A stretch of DNA of 64,000 nt from CAZAYY01 sp964489525 (lineage in GTDB: Bacteria > Chloroflexota > Anaerolineae > Anaerolineales > JABWBV01), in assembly GCA_964489525.1 (NCBI GenBank), contig CAZAYY010000006.1:1-64000 (forward strand), in the 5' to 3' direction. A program made the position numbers and the translations under genes. Within the stretch, counting starts at the first letter, position 1; each line of letters starts with the position of its first letter. Shown here piece by piece: positions 44,206 to 53,087 of this stretch. Below the pieces are notes generated by a model, which worked only from the letters and a program-made list of their open reading frames with translations, did not search any database and was not told where the DNA came from.

Positions 44206-45787
44206 ACTCAAGCTTGTCCTGGCCGTGGCTGCCCTGGTGGCCAGCGGCCTGGCTTGTAATATACCCGTCATTGAATCGCGCACCATCCAGGCTGCGCCAA
44301 CCGCCATCCAATGGCTGACCAACACCCCCGCCCCCCCGCTGGACATTGAAACCCTGGCCCTGACCCCCACCCCCGACCCAAGCCTGACCGGGTCAGCATC
44401 GGGTCAAACTTCTCCTGACCCCAATAACCCCACCCCCTTGCCACTGATTGTCACCCCACCGGCTGGCATTGTGGATACCTCACCGTTTTTGTATTACACC
44501 CAGGCCGGTGATACCCTGGACGTTGTTTCGGTGCGCTTTTCAGTTTTGGCAGGGGAAATCACTTCCCCAGACCCCATCCAAGAAACCGGACTGCTCAACC
44601 CCGGCCAGTTACTGATAATTCCACGAAGGATTTACAATACCAGCCCATCTCAAAAATTAATTCCCGACAGCGAAGTCATCTTCTCACCCACCGCCCTGGA
44701 TTTTTCTGTAACCGAGTTTGTCGAAGGAGCGGGGGGCGACCTGGCAAGTTTCCGAGAGTACCTTGGCAGCACTGGAACCACCAGCGGGGCAGAAATTGTG
44801 AAAAGGGTCGCTTTGGAAAACTCCATCAATCCTCGGCTGCTTCTTTCACTTCTGGAATTCCGCAGCGGCATGGTGTTAGGCCAACAAACCACGCCAGATG
44901 AGTTTCCTATGGGCGTAGTAGAAGACCGCTACAAAGGCTTGTTCCGCCAGCTTGTGTTAGTGGTAAACCAGCTTTCGATTGGTTATTATGGCTGGCGGGA
45001 AGGCCGGTTGACCAGTGTAGCCTTCCAGGATGGCATTCAAATTCGGCTTGCCCCGGATTTGAACGCAGGCACAGCCGCTTTATATTATTACTTCGCCCAA
45101 GAGCTGACCAGCGCCGAATTCGCCAGGGCGATAGACCCCACTTCAGGATGGTCTGCCCTCCACGAGCAAATGTTTGGCAGCATGTGGCTGCGAGCCCAAC
45201 AGTTTGAACCCATCTTTCCCCGGCAGGTCTCTCAACCCGCGCTGATATTGCCCTTTTTACGAAACCAGGTTTGGGCTTTCACAGGGGGACCCCACGGTGC
45301 CTGGGAAAGGGAGGGCTCGTATGCCGCGCTGGATTTCGCCCCCGCAGCTACAGAATCGGGATGTGTCAAGTCGGAACATTGGGTGTTGGCTTCAGCCCCA
45401 GGCCTGGTGGTGCGCTCTGGACGGGGAGTCATTGTAATTGACCTGGATGGCGATGGTGCTGAACAAACCGGTTGGGCGCTGGTTTACCTGCACCTGGCCA
45501 CCGAGAACCGCATTTCTGAAGGCACCTGGGTCACCACGGGCGACTTTTTGGGCTACCCTTCATGCGAAGGTGGCTATGCAACCGGAACACACCTGCACCT
45601 GGCCCGAAAATATAACGGGGAATGGATTGCAGCAGATGGCCCCCTGCCCTTTAATCTTGGGGGTTGGATTGCCGAGGCCGGCAGCCGGGCTTACCTGGGA
45701 TCACTTACCCGAGATGACCAGGTAATCGAAGCCAACGAATTGGCACCCTTCAGCACCCGAATTATCCGTTCAAAAGAGGATCCCTGA
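44189..45787 (+). CDS. LysM and M23-type peptidase lipoprotein, second of tandem pair
   Basis: 532 residues, paralogue of the preceding gene with the same order of parts. Lipoprotein signal MKSLAKLKLVLAVAALVASG with Cys at C23; Pro/Thr-rich segment; a LysM-like domain (LYYTQAGDTLDVVSVRFSVL); a middle region (INPRLLLSLLEFRSGMVLGQ, also seen as NPRLLLAILEYQSGWL in the first copy); and the M23-type end (GGPHGAWEREGSYAALDFAP, GTHLHLARKYNGEWIAADG). It probably acts on the cell wall at the outer face of the membrane. The overlap with the upstream gene suggests coupled translation and a joint complex. Confidence 0.86.
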   Translation: MKSLAKLKLVLAVAALVASGLACNIPVIESRTIQAAPTAIQWLTNTPAPPLDIETLALTPTPDPSLTGSASGQTSPDPNNPTPLPLIVTPPAGIVDTSPFLYYTQAGDTLDVVSVRFSVLAGEITSPDPIQETGLLNPGQLLIIPRRIYNTSPSQKLIPDSEVIFSPTALDFSVTEFVEGAGGDLASFREYLGSTGTTSGAEIVKRVALENSINPRLLLSLLEFRSGMVLGQQTTPDEFPMGVVEDRYKGLFRQLVLVVNQLSIGYYGWREGRLTSVAFQDGIQIRLAPDLNAGTAALYYYFAQELTSAEFARAIDPTSGWSALHEQMFGSMWLRAQQFEPIFPRQVSQPALILPFLRNQVWAFTGGPHGAWEREGSYAALDFAPAATESGCVKSEHWVLASAPGLVVRSGRGVIVIDLDGDGAEQTGWALVYLHLATENRISEGTWVTTGDFLGYPSCEGGYATGTHLHLARKYNGEWIAADGPLPFNLGGWIAEAGSRAYLGSLTRDDQVIEANELAPFSTRIIRSKEDP

Positions 45788-45807
45788 AACATTTCGCGAA
45801 ACCACTC

Positions 45808-45836
45808 TGTACAAATTCCCCCAAGCGTGCTAAAAT
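45808..45836 (+). promoter_or_regulatory. Candidate promoter of the rpsF operon
   Basis: TGTACA at 45808-45813, a 17-base spacer, and TAAAAT at 45831-45836 (five of six -10 bases). The start site would be near 45843, giving a leader of about 57 nt that contains the hairpins listed next. Confidence 0.5.
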
Positions 45837-45847
45837 TTTGCTTCGTG

Positions 45848-45892
45848 CTTTCCGCCCCTGTGTGTGCAGGGGCTAAAATCCAAGGAAAGGAG
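45848..45892 (+). promoter_or_regulatory. rpsF leader structure pairing with the Shine-Dalgarno (possible S6:S18 site)
   Basis: Outer stem CTTTCC (45848-45853) with GGAAAG (45884-45889), which covers the first half of the ribosome site GGAAAGGAG (45884-45892). Inside is a seven-base-pair hairpin GCCCCTG/CAGGGGC (45854-45873), with TAAAATCCAA unpaired on the 3' side. The arrangement, with CCG at the junction, resembles leaders through which S6:S18 represses its own operon, but this is not proven by eye. Confidence 0.4.
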
Positions 45893-45899
45893 ATACCTT

Positions 45900-46184
45900 A
45901 TGCACCAGTACGAAATCATTTATATTGTTCATCCAGAGATGGATGAAGCCCCCCTGGCCGAGTTGAACGAACGCGTTTCCGGTTGGATTACCGAAAACGG
46001 CGGCAAAATCACCAAGGCCCAGCCCTGGGGCAAGAAGCAGCTGGCTTACCCCATCCGCAAGAAAAGTGAAGGGAATTACATTTACATCGAAGCGGAAATG
46101 GAACCCAAAGCCTGCATCACGCTGGAACGCAATTTCAACCTGCTCGAACCCGTGATGCGCTTCCTGATCACCCGCGTCGAATAA
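45900..46184 (+). CDS. rpsF: 30S ribosomal protein S6
   Basis: 94 residues (MHQYEIIYIVHPEMDEAPLA), matching the S6 fold: KAQPWGKKQLAYPIRKKSEG around the S18 contact, then LERNFNLLEPVMRFLITRVE. Normal bacterial length without a Glu tail. The ATG at 45900 has AAGGAG seven bases upstream. First gene of rpsF-ssb-rpsR, the standard bacterial order. Confidence 0.96.
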   Translation: MHQYEIIYIVHPEMDEAPLAELNERVSGWITENGGKITKAQPWGKKQLAYPIRKKSEGNYIYIEAEMEPKACITLERNFNLLEPVMRFLITRVE

Positions 46185-46390
46185 ATGACTCGCACGGGCT
46201 AAAGCAGCCCAGCCTTTTGAACGCGCCTGGGGTTTGCCTAGGCCGGTTTAGTGTTGCAGGCATCTTTGTGGCAACCTGGCTAATCCGTTCAATTTATCCC
46301 TGGCTGCTTTTTCAGAAATCCCTTTTATTACCTGTTAACCAGGGCAAGCGAAATTTTTATTTTTGAGAGTTTGGCTGAAAAGGAAACGAA

Positions 46391-46810
46391 ATGAGAGATT
46401 TGAACAAGGTGATGATTATTGGCCGCTTGGGGCGTGACCCAGAAATGCGCTACACACCTTCTGGTCACCCACGCACAAAATTCAGCGTGGCTACCAGCCG
46501 CAATTGGACCACCCAGGACGGCGATAAACGTTCGGAAACTGAATGGTTCAATGTTGTGGCCTGGGACCGCCTTGCAGAAATTTGCCACCAATACCTGGCG
46601 AAAGGGCACAGAGTCTACATTGAGGGCCGCCTGCAAACCCGCCGTTGGGACGATGGAAACGGTAGCAAACGCAGCATAACCGAAGTAATCGCCAATGAAA
46701 TGCTCATCCTCAGCGAACGGCGAGAGAACGGCAGCATTCATGAAGATGAAGACCTGGATATAGATGAGCACATTGATACTGAAGACGACTTTGACGAATT
46801 TCCCTTCTAA
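46391..46810 (+). CDS. ssb: Single-stranded DNA-binding protein
   Basis: 139 residues: OB fold at about 1-105 (LNKVMIIGRLGRDPEMRYTP, FNVVAWDRLAEICHQYLAKG, RVYIEGRLQTRRWDD), then a strongly acidic tail ending DDFDEFPF, the partner-binding tip of bacterial SSB. It is separated from rpsF by 206 bp that hold no gene. Single-stranded DNA protection in replication and repair. Confidence 0.96.
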   Translation: MRDLNKVMIIGRLGRDPEMRYTPSGHPRTKFSVATSRNWTTQDGDKRSETEWFNVVAWDRLAEICHQYLAKGHRVYIEGRLQTRRWDDGNGSKRSITEVIANEMLILSERRENGSIHEDEDLDIDEHIDTEDDFDEFPF

Positions 46811-46866
46811 ATTAAATCCTGAGAAAACCTAGGAATTTTTTACCCGAAAACAAGAGGAGTTTCACC

Positions 46867-47130
46867 ATGAACGAAAGACCCCCCCGCAGACCCGGCGCAT
46901 CCAACTTCCGCTACACCCGCCCCCGCACCTGCCAGTTTTGCTCGGAAACCGAGACCAAAATTGATTACAAAAACGTAGACCTGCTCAAACGCTACATCTC
47001 TGAGAGCGGCAAAATTCGCCCCCGCCGCCAGACGGGCGCCTGTGCCCGGCACCAGCGCGAAGTTGCCCTGGCTGTGAAACGCGCCCGCCATATCGCCCTG
47101 CTGCCATTCATTGGCGAGGTTCTGCACTAA
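46867..47130 (+). CDS. rpsR: 30S ribosomal protein S18
   Basis: 87 residues with the S18 core (KIDYKNVDLLKRYISESGKI, RPRRQTGACARHQREVALAV, KRARHIALLPF). It has CQFC near residue 22 and a further Cys-Ala-Arg-His, a possible zinc-binding (C+) form. It starts 56 bp after ssb and ends the operon, followed by a terminator. Confidence 0.96.
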   Translation: MNERPPRRPGASNFRYTRPRTCQFCSETETKIDYKNVDLLKRYISESGKIRPRRQTGACARHQREVALAVKRARHIALLPFIGEVLH

Positions 47131-47135
47131 TTCCC

Positions 47136-47179
47136 AAACCAGGCAAAGCGCGGCCTTGGCCGTTTACGCGCCTGGTTTT
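47136..47179 (+). terminator. Terminator of the rpsF-ssb-rpsR operon
   Basis: AAACCAGG at 47136-47143 pairs with CCTGGTTT at 47171-47178, with an inner GCGCGGCC...GGCCG helix, then TTC. Compound hairpin just after the rpsR stop. Confidence 0.8.
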
Positions 47180-47232
47180 CAGCGGTATGATGCTAATAAG
47201 CGGCCCAGTGGCCGTAAAATCGAGGTATTGTT

Positions 47233-48564
47233 ATGGCTAAACGCGAAGAAAACCTAACCCTGAACCGCAAACTGGAAGCCCGTAAGAGCCGCGAAAGCCG
47301 CCAGCAGCGCCTGATTCTGCTCGGCAGCGGTCTCGTCCTCACTGTGCTGGTCATCATCCTGGCAGCCGGGTTTGTCGTGAACGGTATTATCCGCCCCAAC
47401 CAGCCCGTTGCTGTGGTCAATGGGGATACCATCACCACCCGCGAGTTCCAAACCCTGGCCCGGTACCAGCGCCGCAATCTGGTTGCCCGCTACCTGAATA
47501 CCCTGGATACCATGCGGCTGTTCCTCAACGACGCCAACACCCTGGCGTTTTTCCAAAATTCCCTGGACCAGATTGAACTCCAATTAGACCCAACTACCCT
47601 GGGTCGCGAAGTTCTCAATCAGCTGATTGAAGACCGGCTGATCCGGCAGGAAGCATCCAAACGGGGCATCTCGGTCACCGAAGGTGAAATTGACAAAGGC
47701 ATGGAAGAATTTTTCGGGTATTACGCGGATGGCACACCCACCCCAACCACGTCGCCAACCGCCGCCCCGACGTCCACCCTTTCCCCCGAGCAGCTGGCAA
47801 TCATCACTGCCACCCCAACCCAACTGCCCACGGCTGCCCCAACAGAAGGCCCCACCGCCACCAGCCTGCCACCGGTTGACACCCCCACCCCGGCGCCCAC
47901 TGCCACCCCCTTCACCGAAGAAGCATTCCAGGAATTGTATGACCAAACCCTGGACACCCTCAGAGCCGATGTGAGCGTCAGCGAAAAAGATTTGCGCACA
48001 ATTGTCGAATCGCAGCTTTATCGCGAAAAACTGCGCGATGCGCTGACCGCCGACCTGCCCGCCGTTGAAGAACAGGTTTGGGCTCGGCACATCCTGGTAG
48101 ATACCGAAGAGCTGGCCCTGGAAGTGATTGGGCGGCTGGATGCTGGCGAGGATTTTGGCGAAGTCGCACGCGAAGTCTCCATTGATACCGGTTCGGCTGC
48201 ACGTTCTGGCGACCTGGGCTGGTTTGGCCGCAATATGATGGTCAGCGAGTTCGAAACCGCCGCGTGGGATTTGGAACTGGGCGAGATTAGCGAGCCTGTC
48301 CAATCCCAATTCGGTTTCCATATCATTCAGAAACTCGGCATGGAAGAGCGCCCCATCAGCGGGTTTGCCTTCGAAAACCTGCGCGATACAACCTTCACGG
48401 AATGGTTAGACGCTGGCCGGAGTGGCACTGGTGTTGAAATTAGAGAATATTGGGCCGACCGCGTACCCACCAGCCCGGCAATTCCTGAAGGATACGCAGA
48501 GCAATACCTCAGCCAATTCCTTCTGACCACCCCTCTCGCACCAACGGAAACCCCCACTCCCTGA
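47233..48564 (+). CDS. Membrane-anchored parvulin-type peptidyl-prolyl isomerase (PrsA/SurA-like)
   Basis: 443-residue foldase. A basic N-terminus (residues 1-26), one transmembrane anchor at 27-50 (LILLGSGLVLTVLVIILAAG), then a SurA-like N-terminal segment (VAVVNGDTITTREFQTLARY). A Thr/Pro-rich stalk runs at about residues 166-230 (DGTPTPTTSPTAAPTSTL). The parvulin domain is at about 278-375 (VWARHILVDTEELALEVIGR, then SAARSGDLGWFGRNMMVSEF and VQSQFGFHIIQKLG). It probably helps exported proteins fold at the outer face of the membrane. A terminator follows. Confidence 0.9.
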   Translation: MAKREENLTLNRKLEARKSRESRQQRLILLGSGLVLTVLVIILAAGFVVNGIIRPNQPVAVVNGDTITTREFQTLARYQRRNLVARYLNTLDTMRLFLNDANTLAFFQNSLDQIELQLDPTTLGREVLNQLIEDRLIRQEASKRGISVTEGEIDKGMEEFFGYYADGTPTPTTSPTAAPTSTLSPEQLAIITATPTQLPTAAPTEGPTATSLPPVDTPTPAPTATPFTEEAFQELYDQTLDTLRADVSVSEKDLRTIVESQLYREKLRDALTADLPAVEEQVWARHILVDTEELALEVIGRLDAGEDFGEVAREVSIDTGSAARSGDLGWFGRNMMVSEFETAAWDLELGEISEPVQSQFGFHIIQKLGMEERPISGFAFENLRDTTFTEWLDAGRSGTGVEIREYWADRVPTSPAIPEGYAEQYLSQFLLTTPLAPTETPTP

Positions 48565-48586
48565 CCCTTCCAAACGATTATTTTGA

Positions 48587-48623
48587 AAAACAGGGCTGAT
48601 GTAAAAATCAGCCCTGTTTTTTT
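48587..48623. terminator. Convergent terminator between the foldase gene and smc
   Basis: AAAACAGGGCTGAT at 48587-48600 pairs with ATCAGCCCTGTTTT at 48607-48620 around GTAAAA. T-runs on the plus side (TTTTTTT) and A-runs at the 5' foot allow use in both directions. Confidence 0.9.
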
Positions 48624-48667
48624 GTGTTCAATCCGCAGGTGAACCTTGGGGAGATGTCGCTGCCGGA

Positions 48668-51600
48668 TTATGCCTTTAAGCGTTCTTCTACTTCATCCAT
48701 CCGCAGGGAAAGCACCTGGCTGGTCGAATCGCGCCCCATGGTAACGCCATAAATCACATCAGCCACCTGAACCGTGTTGCGGTTATGGGTAATCACAATG
48801 AACTGGGTTGTCTGGCTTAACTCCCGCAGTACATCCGCAAAGCGGTTGACATTGGCTTCATCCAACATTGCATCCACTTCATCTAACACGCAAAAAGGCA
48901 CCGAAGAAACCTTTATCAATGAAAAAACCAATGCGGTGGCAGTCAGGCTTCTTTCGCCGCCTGAAAGCAAAGCCAACCCTTGCGAACGTTTGCCGGGCAG
49001 CCGGGCATCAATATCCACACCCGTTGAGGTCATATCATCGGGCAGCGTCAACACCAACCGGGCGGAACCACCCCCAAACAAACGGGTAAAAAACTCACGA
49101 AACTCCCTGGCCACCGCCTCGAAGGTTTTCCGGAAGGTGATTTCCATCACCATATCCAGTTCACCAATAATCTCTTTAATACTGACTTCGGCCTTTTCCA
49201 GGTCTGCAACCTGTTCAACCAAAAAGGTATGGCGCTCGTTGACTTCTTCGTATTCTTTTTGGGCTTCAAAGTTAACAGGCTCCATACGGCGCAGTTGAGC
49301 CCGCATGCGTTTTATGTTTTCTCCCAGGTCTGGGGCGAGTTCTTTCACTACAGGCAAACGTTCGACCATGGTTCCCATGGGCAAAGGCGACTGGCCAACA
49401 ATTTCATCCTCATAAACAAATTCCACCAGCCCGAAATCTTCCTCAATCCGGCTGCGCAGGGTATCAAGCGATTCTTGTGCCCGGCTAAAAGCAAGCTGGG
49501 CAGATGAAGCCGCCCGTTCGGCAATTGCCAGAGATTTAATGGCCTCTGCTTCAGCCAGACCATGGATTTCCTGCTCTTGTTCCAAGGCGGCGAGCTCCGA
49601 TTCACCGGGCTGAATGAGGGTTTGCAGCGCACCAATTTGTTCGTCCAGGGCTGCACTTTCCGTGCGGTTTTTTTCTCTGGCAGCCTGCATGGCGGCAAGA
49701 TCTCGCTCCAGGTCGGCAAGCTGTTGGCGGCGGGTGGCACGCCGGTCTGTATTGGCAGCGAACAGCTGTTCGCGTTCCCCTCGCCGGCGGTTGGCGTCTT
49801 CAACAGCCCGGTTAGCAACGGCGAATTGGGTTTCCCAATGGCGCAAATTGGTTTCAAGTTCATCCAGGGGGAGGTTGGCAAGCTCGGCAGTATATTCCCG
49901 GACCTGCTGGTTGGCTTTTTCGCTCTCTCCATCCATCGAACTCCGTTGGTCGGCCAGTTCGCGTAAGCGAAGCTGGCTTTGCTGAATGCCCTGGCGCAGG
50001 TTTTCCACCTGCTTTCGCTGCCAATCGCGCTGACGCTCTGCACCCGCCTGGGATTCCTGAGCGAAGCGCAAGGCAGCCCTGGCTTCGTTTTCTTGCCGGC
50101 GGGCAGTGTCCAGGCTGGTTTGGAGCTGTTTTTCCACAGATTGCAAAGCCTGATATTCTGAAGCCAGGTTTTCCAATTTCTGGGCTGCCATCTGCAAGGC
50201 AGAACGGTTTTGTTTAAGGGCTTCCGACAACTCACGACGCTGGCGCTGGCGGCCCAAGGTGGATGCTGCAGTTCGCCGGGATGAATTCGCCGCAGCAGAT
50301 CCCGCCCCTGGCAGCATTCCACCCGCGGAAACCTGCCCTTCCGCATAAAAAACTTCAGCCTTCAACGTGACCACCCGGGCCCCTGGAGAAAGCAAGGGGA
50401 GCACAGAAATTGCAGCCTGGCGGTTTTGAACCACCAAAACCCGGCCTAACAGCAAATCTACCACCGGACGGAATTTCGGCCCGGTTTTCACCAGGCGCGA
50501 GGCAATCCCCAGGCAGCCCGGATGGGTCAAAAGGTCTTCAGAAAGAGGTTCCGGTGGGGCAAGGTAAGCCAGAGGCAGCAGTGTAGCCCGGGCTTCGGAT
50601 TGTTCAAGCAAGGTGAGGGCCTGAATTACCAGTGCAGAAGGAAGCGCGATCCCATCTTTCAACGGGGCCGTGGTTTCAACAGCCTGGGCAGCTTCAAGCA
50701 GAACCGCATCCACTGCTTCTCCCAACACGGCAGCAATGGGGGTTTCATAGGCCGCGGGCACGTCCAATTGGCTGCTGAATGCGCCTAACACGCCGCTTAG
50801 TTTCCCCTTTCGGGCCGCCTCAAGCAGCCAACGGGCGCCATCGGCATACCCAGCAAGGCTTTGCTCTGCCTGGTCTAAAACTTCCAACTGGGCCTGCAGC
50901 CGGGCCTGGGTGCGCTCCAGTTCATCTCGTGCAGCGCGTTCCGAGCGGGTTTGGGTTTCCATCCCGCTCATCTGCTCGCGGTGGGTTTTGAGCATTTCTT
51001 CTGCCTGCGTTCGCCCAACAATCGCCTGGGATACGCCGGTTTGGGTAATTTCCACCTGCTGTACGGTTTTCCGCAAAGCATTCTCGGCAGTTTTTAGGGC
51101 TTGCTCGGCTTCTGCCAGGGCGTTTTCATCGTGAGCAAGCCGGTTTTGTGCCTCTCCCTGGCGAACTTCCACCTGGATACGGCGGTTGTTCAGGGCTTCA
51201 AGGCGAGACCGGGCTTCTTCCAATGCTTTGATCGCAGCGCTGCGCTGTGCCCGGCGCTGCGCCAAAGCCTCGCGGCCTGCGTTCACCTGGCTCCGGGCTT
51301 CGTTTACCTGGCCAGCCAGGGCTTCTACCTCTGCCTGGGCCTGGATAAGCCTTTCCTGATTGAGGGCAACTTCCTGGTCTAACTGGCTTAACTCCGCTTC
51401 AACCCGGCTGCGCCGCTCCAAGGTGGCTCGCTGCCGCTCCTGGGCAACAGCGCTTTCCCGGCTTGCGGCTTCCCACTGGTTGTGCAGTTCGGCCAGTTCG
51501 CGATGCCAGGCATTCACCTGGGAGCGCAGCCGGTGGATCCGGTCGCGCAAAGCGGTGGATTGGGCGCTGAGGCGGGTTTGTTCGGTGCGGGCAGCCTGGA

Positions 51601-52366
51601 GCGCTGCATCCTGTTGGCGAGCATTCTCGCGAGAGCGGGTTAAATCCAACTGATCTCGCCGCCAGTGATATCCGTACCACTCGCGCAGCAAAACGAGCAA
51701 ATCGGTGCGCACCTGCTGGTATTCCAAAGTGCGCCGGGCCTGGCGTTCCAGGCTTTTTAAGCGCGGGCGGAGTTCGGCCAAAATATCCTCAACCCGGTCA
51801 AGGTTGCGGCGGGTAGCTTCCAGCCGCCGCAGGGCCTCATCGCGCCGGCTGCGGTATAAACCAATGCCTGCGGCGTCTTCAAATAGTGCCCGGCGTTCTT
51901 CGGGCTTAAGGGAAAGAACCCGGTCTACCAGGCCCTGCCCGATAATGGTATAGGTTTGTTCTGCCAACCCGGTGCGCCCTAAAATTTCGTTCACGTCTTT
52001 TAAACGCACTTTTTGGCCATTCACCAGGTATTCATTGCTGCCATCGCGATAGGCGCGGCGGTTTATTCCCACTTCACTGTAATCAATCGGAAGCCAACCC
52101 GAAGTATTGTCAAACAACAGAGCTGCCGAAGCCATGCCAGCCCGAGCGCGCTGCTCGGAACCCGAAAAAATCATATCTTCAGTTTTCCGCCCACGCAGCA
52201 TACTGTAGGTTTGTTCACCCAACACCCAGCGCAGCGCATCAGCAATATTTGATTTCCCTGACCCGTTCGGGCCGACGATAGCGGTGATTTTTTCCCCAAA
52301 CTCAAACAGGGTTTTCGAAGCAAAGGTTTTATACCCGACCAGTTCTAAAGATTTTAAACGCGTCAT
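48668..52366 (-). CDS. smc: Chromosome segregation ATPase SMC
   Basis: 1232 residues from the ATG at 52366 (MTRLKSLELVGYKTF). ABC-type ATPase head: Walker A GPNGSGKSNIADAL at about residue 32, and at the C-terminus the signature LLSGGERSLTATAL and Walker B PFCVLDEVDAMLDEAN. Two long coiled coils (about 170-490 and 670-1010, rich in Gln/Ala/Arg/Glu heptads) flank a hinge (LDVPAAYETPIAAVLGEAVD). It compacts and segregates the chromosome with ScpA and ScpB, which are not in this window. It follows rnc by 25 bp. Confidence 0.96.
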   Translation of the reverse strand: MTRLKSLELVGYKTFASKTLFEFGEKITAIVGPNGSGKSNIADALRWVLGEQTYSMLRGRKTEDMIFSGSEQRARAGMASAALLFDNTSGWLPIDYSEVGINRRAYRDGSNEYLVNGQKVRLKDVNEILGRTGLAEQTYTIIGQGLVDRVLSLKPEERRALFEDAAGIGLYRSRRDEALRRLEATRRNLDRVEDILAELRPRLKSLERQARRTLEYQQVRTDLLVLLREWYGYHWRRDQLDLTRSRENARQQDAALQAARTEQTRLSAQSTALRDRIHRLRSQVNAWHRELAELHNQWEAASRESAVAQERQRATLERRSRVEAELSQLDQEVALNQERLIQAQAEVEALAGQVNEARSQVNAGREALAQRRAQRSAAIKALEEARSRLEALNNRRIQVEVRQGEAQNRLAHDENALAEAEQALKTAENALRKTVQQVEITQTGVSQAIVGRTQAEEMLKTHREQMSGMETQTRSERAARDELERTQARLQAQLEVLDQAEQSLAGYADGARWLLEAARKGKLSGVLGAFSSQLDVPAAYETPIAAVLGEAVDAVLLEAAQAVETTAPLKDGIALPSALVIQALTLLEQSEARATLLPLAYLAPPEPLSEDLLTHPGCLGIASRLVKTGPKFRPVVDLLLGRVLVVQNRQAAISVLPLLSPGARVVTLKAEVFYAEGQVSAGGMLPGAGSAAANSSRRTAASTLGRQRQRRELSEALKQNRSALQMAAQKLENLASEYQALQSVEKQLQTSLDTARRQENEARAALRFAQESQAGAERQRDWQRKQVENLRQGIQQSQLRLRELADQRSSMDGESEKANQQVREYTAELANLPLDELETNLRHWETQFAVANRAVEDANRRRGEREQLFAANTDRRATRRQQLADLERDLAAMQAAREKNRTESAALDEQIGALQTLIQPGESELAALEQEQEIHGLAEAEAIKSLAIAERAASSAQLAFSRAQESLDTLRSRIEEDFGLVEFVYEDEIVGQSPLPMGTMVERLPVVKELAPDLGENIKRMRAQLRRMEPVNFEAQKEYEEVNERHTFLVEQVADLEKAEVSIKEIIGELDMVMEITFRKTFEAVAREFREFFTRLFGGGSARLVLTLPDDMTSTGVDIDARLPGKRSQGLALLSGGERSLTATALVFSLIKVSSVPFCVLDEVDAMLDEANVNRFADVLRELSQTTQFIVITHNRNTVQVADVIYGVTMGRDSTSQVLSLRMDEVEERLKA

Positions 52367-52391
52367 CCAGGAGAATCCTTTATAAAGAAAA

Positions 52392-53087
52392 TTATTCGAT
52401 ACCCAGCCCTGCCAGGGCATTCCGGGCAGCATTCATTGAGGCAACCTGCTTGCTGGGTCCGCTGCCCTCGGCAAGGACCACACCGGCCACAGAAACCTCC
52501 ATTTTGAAAAATCGGGCATGGTCTGGTCCGGTGGATTCTACCAAACGGTACAGGGGAATGCCTTGCCCACCACTTTGAGACCATTCTTGCAGCCTGCTCT
52601 TGGGGTCTTTATCGCGCTGGCGAAGGAGGGCGTCTTGGGTTGCCTCAGTTAGGAGGGGATGGATGAAATCTTTCACAGCCTGGATGCCCTGGTCAAGGTA
52701 GAGTGCACCTACGACGGCTTCAAATGCACCGCATAAGAGCGAGTCTCGATCCCGGCCGCCACCCTCCAGCTCTCCTCGCCCCAGGCGCAGCGCCTGGCCG
52801 AATTCCAGGTTGCGAGCAAATGCGGCCAGCTGATTGGTATCTACCAATGCAGCCCGAAGGCGGGTTAACTCTCCCTCGCGCATCTCTGGGTAGCGGCTGT
52901 ATAACCAGGCGGCTACTAAAAAATCGAGCACGGCATCCCCAAGAAATTCCAACCGTTCGTTATCTTCTACTGCGGTTGAATTTTCATTGACATAAGAACG
53001 ATGGGTCAGCGCTCGAACCAGGAGGGCCGGCTCTTGAAAAGGCAGTTTTAACCTCCTGGCGAAATCATCAGGCTGCTCAGAAACCAT
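52392..53087 (-). CDS. rnc: Ribonuclease III
   Basis: 231 residues from the ATG at 53087 (MVSEQPDDFARRLKLP). It has the double-stranded-RNA cleavage domain with the signature NERLEFLGDAVLDFLVAAWL and a second acidic set (LLCGAFEAVVGALYLDQG). A dsRNA-binding domain follows (DPKSRLQEWSQSGGQGIPLY). In-frame starts at 53201 and 53273 would add 38 or 62 basic residues; no clear Shine-Dalgarno decides, so the start is uncertain. It is the usual neighbour of smc and processes rRNA and mRNA. Confidence 0.93.
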   Translation of the reverse strand: MVSEQPDDFARRLKLPFQEPALLVRALTHRSYVNENSTAVEDNERLEFLGDAVLDFLVAAWLYSRYPEMREGELTRLRAALVDTNQLAAFARNLEFGQALRLGRGELEGGGRDRDSLLCGAFEAVVGALYLDQGIQAVKDFIHPLLTEATQDALLRQRDKDPKSRLQEWSQSGGQGIPLYRLVESTGPDHARFFKMEVSVAGVVLAEGSGPSKQVASMNAARNALAGLGIE

